A stretch of 64,000 nt of DNA from Pilimelia anulata (GTDB taxonomy: Bacteria; Actinomycetota; Actinomycetes; Mycobacteriales; Micromonosporaceae). Position 1 is the first letter of the stretch, and the number at the start of each line of letters is the position of its first letter. The notes under the pieces are model-generated. The model ran no database searches and was not told where the DNA came from. It was given only the letters and a program-made list of their open reading frames with translations. The stretch covers positions 176,052 to 240,051 of the forward strand of contig NZ_BMQB01000009.1 in the NCBI RefSeq assembly GCF_014647895.1. Reading direction: 5' to 3'. A program made the translations under genes and the position numbers. Shown here piece by piece: positions 62,152 through 64,000 of the stretch.

Positions 62152-63102
62152 TCACGGACGCTGCTCGGGGTTCGATGTCCATCGACGTATCCGCGGGCCC
62201 GCGTCGATCCTCGCCCGGTGGGCCTCTCCCATCGCGCGCGCGAAATGCGGGACCTGCGGCGCCCAGAAGCCGCCCGGCCGGTACACCAGGGAGTGCCGAG
62301 ACACCCAGGGCAGCCCGGCGATCGGAAGGCGGATGGTGCCCTCCGCGGACGGCCCCCAGCCCTGCATCAGCAGTACGCTGCCGTCGAGCCGGACGACCTC
62401 CTCGTGCGGTCCGTAGATCGGCAGGTGGTGGACGATCCTCGGGGCGAACCCGAACGGCCGGCACACGCGGTGCAGGAACGCGATGCAGCCGCCCGATCCG
62501 GAGATCGCGATCCATCCCTCGTCGCGCAGGTCCGGCACGGTGACGGCGGACCGCCGGGCCAACGGATGGTCGCCGCTGAGCAGGAGCTGCGGACGCTCGT
62601 CGATGACGTGCTGGACGGCGAGTTCGGCCGGCCGGGACCACGGCATGCCGATCAACTCGTGTTGTACCAGCGCCACGTCGATGTCGCCGGTGAGCAATTG
62701 GTTCGTCACCTGAGCGATGGAATCGCCGACCGTCACCTCGACGGCGGTGTCGGGGAAGCGGCGGCGCACGTCCGCCAGCAACAGGTCGGCCACGCAGCTT
62801 GCCGCCCAGCCGAGCCGGATCGTGCCGGCCTGCCGGTCGCGGTGCCGGGCGATGTCATCGTGGATGGCGGCGCAGTCGTCCAGGATCTCGGCGGCGTGCT
62901 GGAGGACGACGCGGCCGAGCGCGGTCGGCCGGACGCCACAGTGGTGCCGGTCGAACAGCGGGCCGCCGAACAGGTCCTCCAGGCGCCGCAGCTGCCGGCT
63001 CAGCGCGGGCTGGGGCAGATTGAGCTGTTCGGCGGCCCGGTTGAGACTGCCGGCCGCGGCGACGGCCCGTATGGCTCTCAGGTGATGCAGCTCCAGCTGC
63101 AT
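62152..63102 (-). CDS. LysR-family transcriptional regulator
   Basis: The 316-residue protein starts at ATG 63102 after GGGGAGGGG. The N-terminal winged HTH is classical: MQLELHHLRAIRAVAAAGSLNRAAEQLNLPQPALSRQLRRLEDLFGGPLF. An effector-binding domain follows (GTIRLGWAASCVADLLLADVRRRFPDTAVEVTVGDS, VDVALVQHELIG). It would activate or repress a nearby operon with a small co-inducer; the target is not evident, since the upstream DNA is decayed. Confidence 0.88.
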   Translation of the reverse strand: MQLELHHLRAIRAVAAAGSLNRAAEQLNLPQPALSRQLRRLEDLFGGPLFDRHHCGVRPTALGRVVLQHAAEILDDCAAIHDDIARHRDRQAGTIRLGWAASCVADLLLADVRRRFPDTAVEVTVGDSIAQVTNQLLTGDIDVALVQHELIGMPWSRPAELAVQHVIDERPQLLLSGDHPLARRSAVTVPDLRDEGWIAISGSGGCIAFLHRVCRPFGFAPRIVHHLPIYGPHEEVVRLDGSVLLMQGWGPSAEGTIRLPIAGLPWVSRHSLVYRPGGFWAPQVPHFARAMGEAHRARIDAGPRIRRWTSNPEQRP

Positions 63103-63553
63103 GTCCCCTCCCCGAGGGATCGGGAGCGGCGCAGAGCGCAGCTCGGTAGCGGGGCTCGGTAGCGGGGGCGCCCGGCGCCCGAAAGCGATGCGGTTCCGGC
63201 CCGGGGCTCGCTTCCGAGTCCAGGACGCCGCTCGGACGCGGACATTGACACAGATTACTATCCGGCTGGCAGGTCGCGGAGTCCGCGCGCTCGTCGGACG
63301 ATCCGTAGTAGAAGGTCGGTGCTGCCGCCCCCCGTGTCCTGCACCTGGACCCGACCTACCCACCCGGGTGCATCGAGCCCGCCCGGGCGCATCGAGCACA
63401 TCCCCGGCGACGCTGCACCACTGCTCGTTCGCACCATGGCCGACCTCGCGCCGCTCGCCGGTACCTCGTCCTTGCTGATCGACACCCTCGACCGGCGGGT
63501 GTCGATACCGACGATCCGCTCCTCCGGCCGCTTCCGGATCGACGGGCCCACCC
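63103..63553. other. Decayed region upstream of the LysR gene
   Basis: No intact gene. Plus-strand stretches such as LAPLAGTSSLLIDTLDR (63430-63500) may belong to the same decayed NRPS gene as the fragment that follows, but the frame is interrupted. Confidence 0.35.
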
Positions 63554-63714
63554 CAGGGCGTCGTCGTCGAACACCGCAGTATCGCGAACCCGTTCCACGG
63601 TCACCGCGAGCTGCTGTACCGGCCCACCGTCCCCGCCGCCGGCGGCGGGGCGCTGCGGGTGGCGCACGGCTGGTCATTCGCGTTCGACGACGCAGCCGGC
63701 GTCGAGGCGCAGCG
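63554..63714 (+). pseudogene. NRPS adenylation-domain fragment
   Basis: In one frame the sequence reads QGVVVEHRSIANPFHGHREL, then LYRPTV and GGGALRVAHGWSFAFDDA. This matches the region after the A3 motif of NRPS adenylation domains (kGVvveHRsi.N...hR.lLY...a..G..alRv.h.wSFaFDasw). The upstream A3 TSGSTG and the downstream motifs are missing or out of frame, so it is a relic. Confidence 0.6.
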
Positions 63715-63840
63715 GCATGGGGGTCCAGCGGAACGCGGCAGGGACCGGCCCACAATGGGAACCCCGTTCAGGTGGGCGACATCTCGCGTCGGCGGGATCA
63801 GCGAGGCAACCGCTGCGGTCGTCATTCGTGTTCGTGTCCC

Positions 63841-63950
63841 CCTCGGACACCAGTCTGTATACATCACAGCGACCGGGGTTCGAACTACACATTATTCCAA
63901 CGCGTTGATGGAGAACTTCTTCTCCATCCTCAAGACTGAGGTCCCCCCGC
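63841..63950 (+). mobile_element. IS3-family transposase remnant
   Basis: IHHSDRGSNYT (63859-63891) is the DDE-domain signature of IS3-type orfB. In the next frame NALMENFFSILKTE follows almost at once, where about 30 residues should separate the two motifs. Deletion and frameshift show a decayed insertion sequence next to the NRPS relic. No terminal repeats were identified within the window. Confidence 0.7.
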
Positions 63951-64000
63951 TTTCCCGGAGTCTTCTGATCATGGTCTGATGGCCGTGGGGAGGACGTTCT

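Noticed and set aside
61958..62641. Minus-strand ORF overlapping the LysR gene
   Set aside because: It is a shifted frame of the LysR coding sequence.

Overview
The window is very GC-rich (only a few short AT-richer patches) with strong G/C third-position bias, ATGA/GTGA start-stop overlaps, GTG starts and many secreted proteins. It looks like the chromosome of a filamentous actinomycete, most plausibly Micromonosporaceae (for example Micromonospora, Dactylosporangium or Actinoplanes). The family assignment is inference from gene style, not from a marker gene.

Left part (1-31 kb): a partial DoxX-like membrane protein, peptide deformylase, a PiT phosphate transporter, then a tight five-gene operon (3592-9560). 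That operon encodes a fold-III PLP decarboxylase, an SbnB/ornithine-cyclodeaminase-like dehydrogenase, a MATE exporter, a HisC-like aminotransferase and an SbnA/cysteine-synthase-like enzyme, suggesting supply and export of an unusual amino acid or amine, possibly 2,3-diaminopropionate. Signalling genes follow (PAS-GAF, GGDEF with a degenerate EAL, a membrane GTPase coupled to a PBP1-type receptor, a PucR/CdaR-type regulator). After these come two M14 zinc carboxypeptidases (one frameshifted), a catalytically dead trypsin-like protein, a redox/membrane set (thioredoxin-like CPLC protein, Tat-exported six-cysteine protein, membrane proteins, a MauE-like protein) and a tandem array of five DUF4360-like secreted proteins.

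Centre (30.8-49.8 kb): an MFS exporter, a stand-alone methyltransferase, and a two-protein assembly line that parallels yersiniabactin HMWP2/HMWP1. Its order is CP-Cy-A(Cys)-PCP-Cy-PCP // KS-AT-KR-CP-Cy-PCP-Cy*-PCP-TE, followed by a ketosynthase-III-like protein lacking the usual catalytic residues. It has one adenylation domain for several carriers, a last Cy domain with a broken DxxxxD motif, no embedded methyltransferases and no salicylate genes in the window. A 30-bp promoter-like element is shared between the 3.6 kb operon and the NRPS operon. A separate ~100-bp segment is shared between 3.1 kb and 30.7 kb, just upstream of the exporter. Both tie the two blocks together as one probable siderophore-like thiazoline pathway.

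Right part (49.9-64 kb): a convergent STAND/NB-ARC-TPR receptor next to a small protein, both carrying matching RHIM-like amyloid motifs (a candidate NLR-effector cell-death pair). Then come a sixth DUF4360-like protein, a crystallin/I36-like secreted protein, a large duplicated-domain exported protein, an ATC-hydrolase-like protein, two paralogous seven-bladed RCC1 exported propellers flanking a soluble GAF-GAF-MCP receptor, and a LysR regulator. The edge holds a decayed stretch with an NRPS adenylation-domain fragment and an IS3 transposase remnant. No tRNA, rRNA or CRISPR array was seen.
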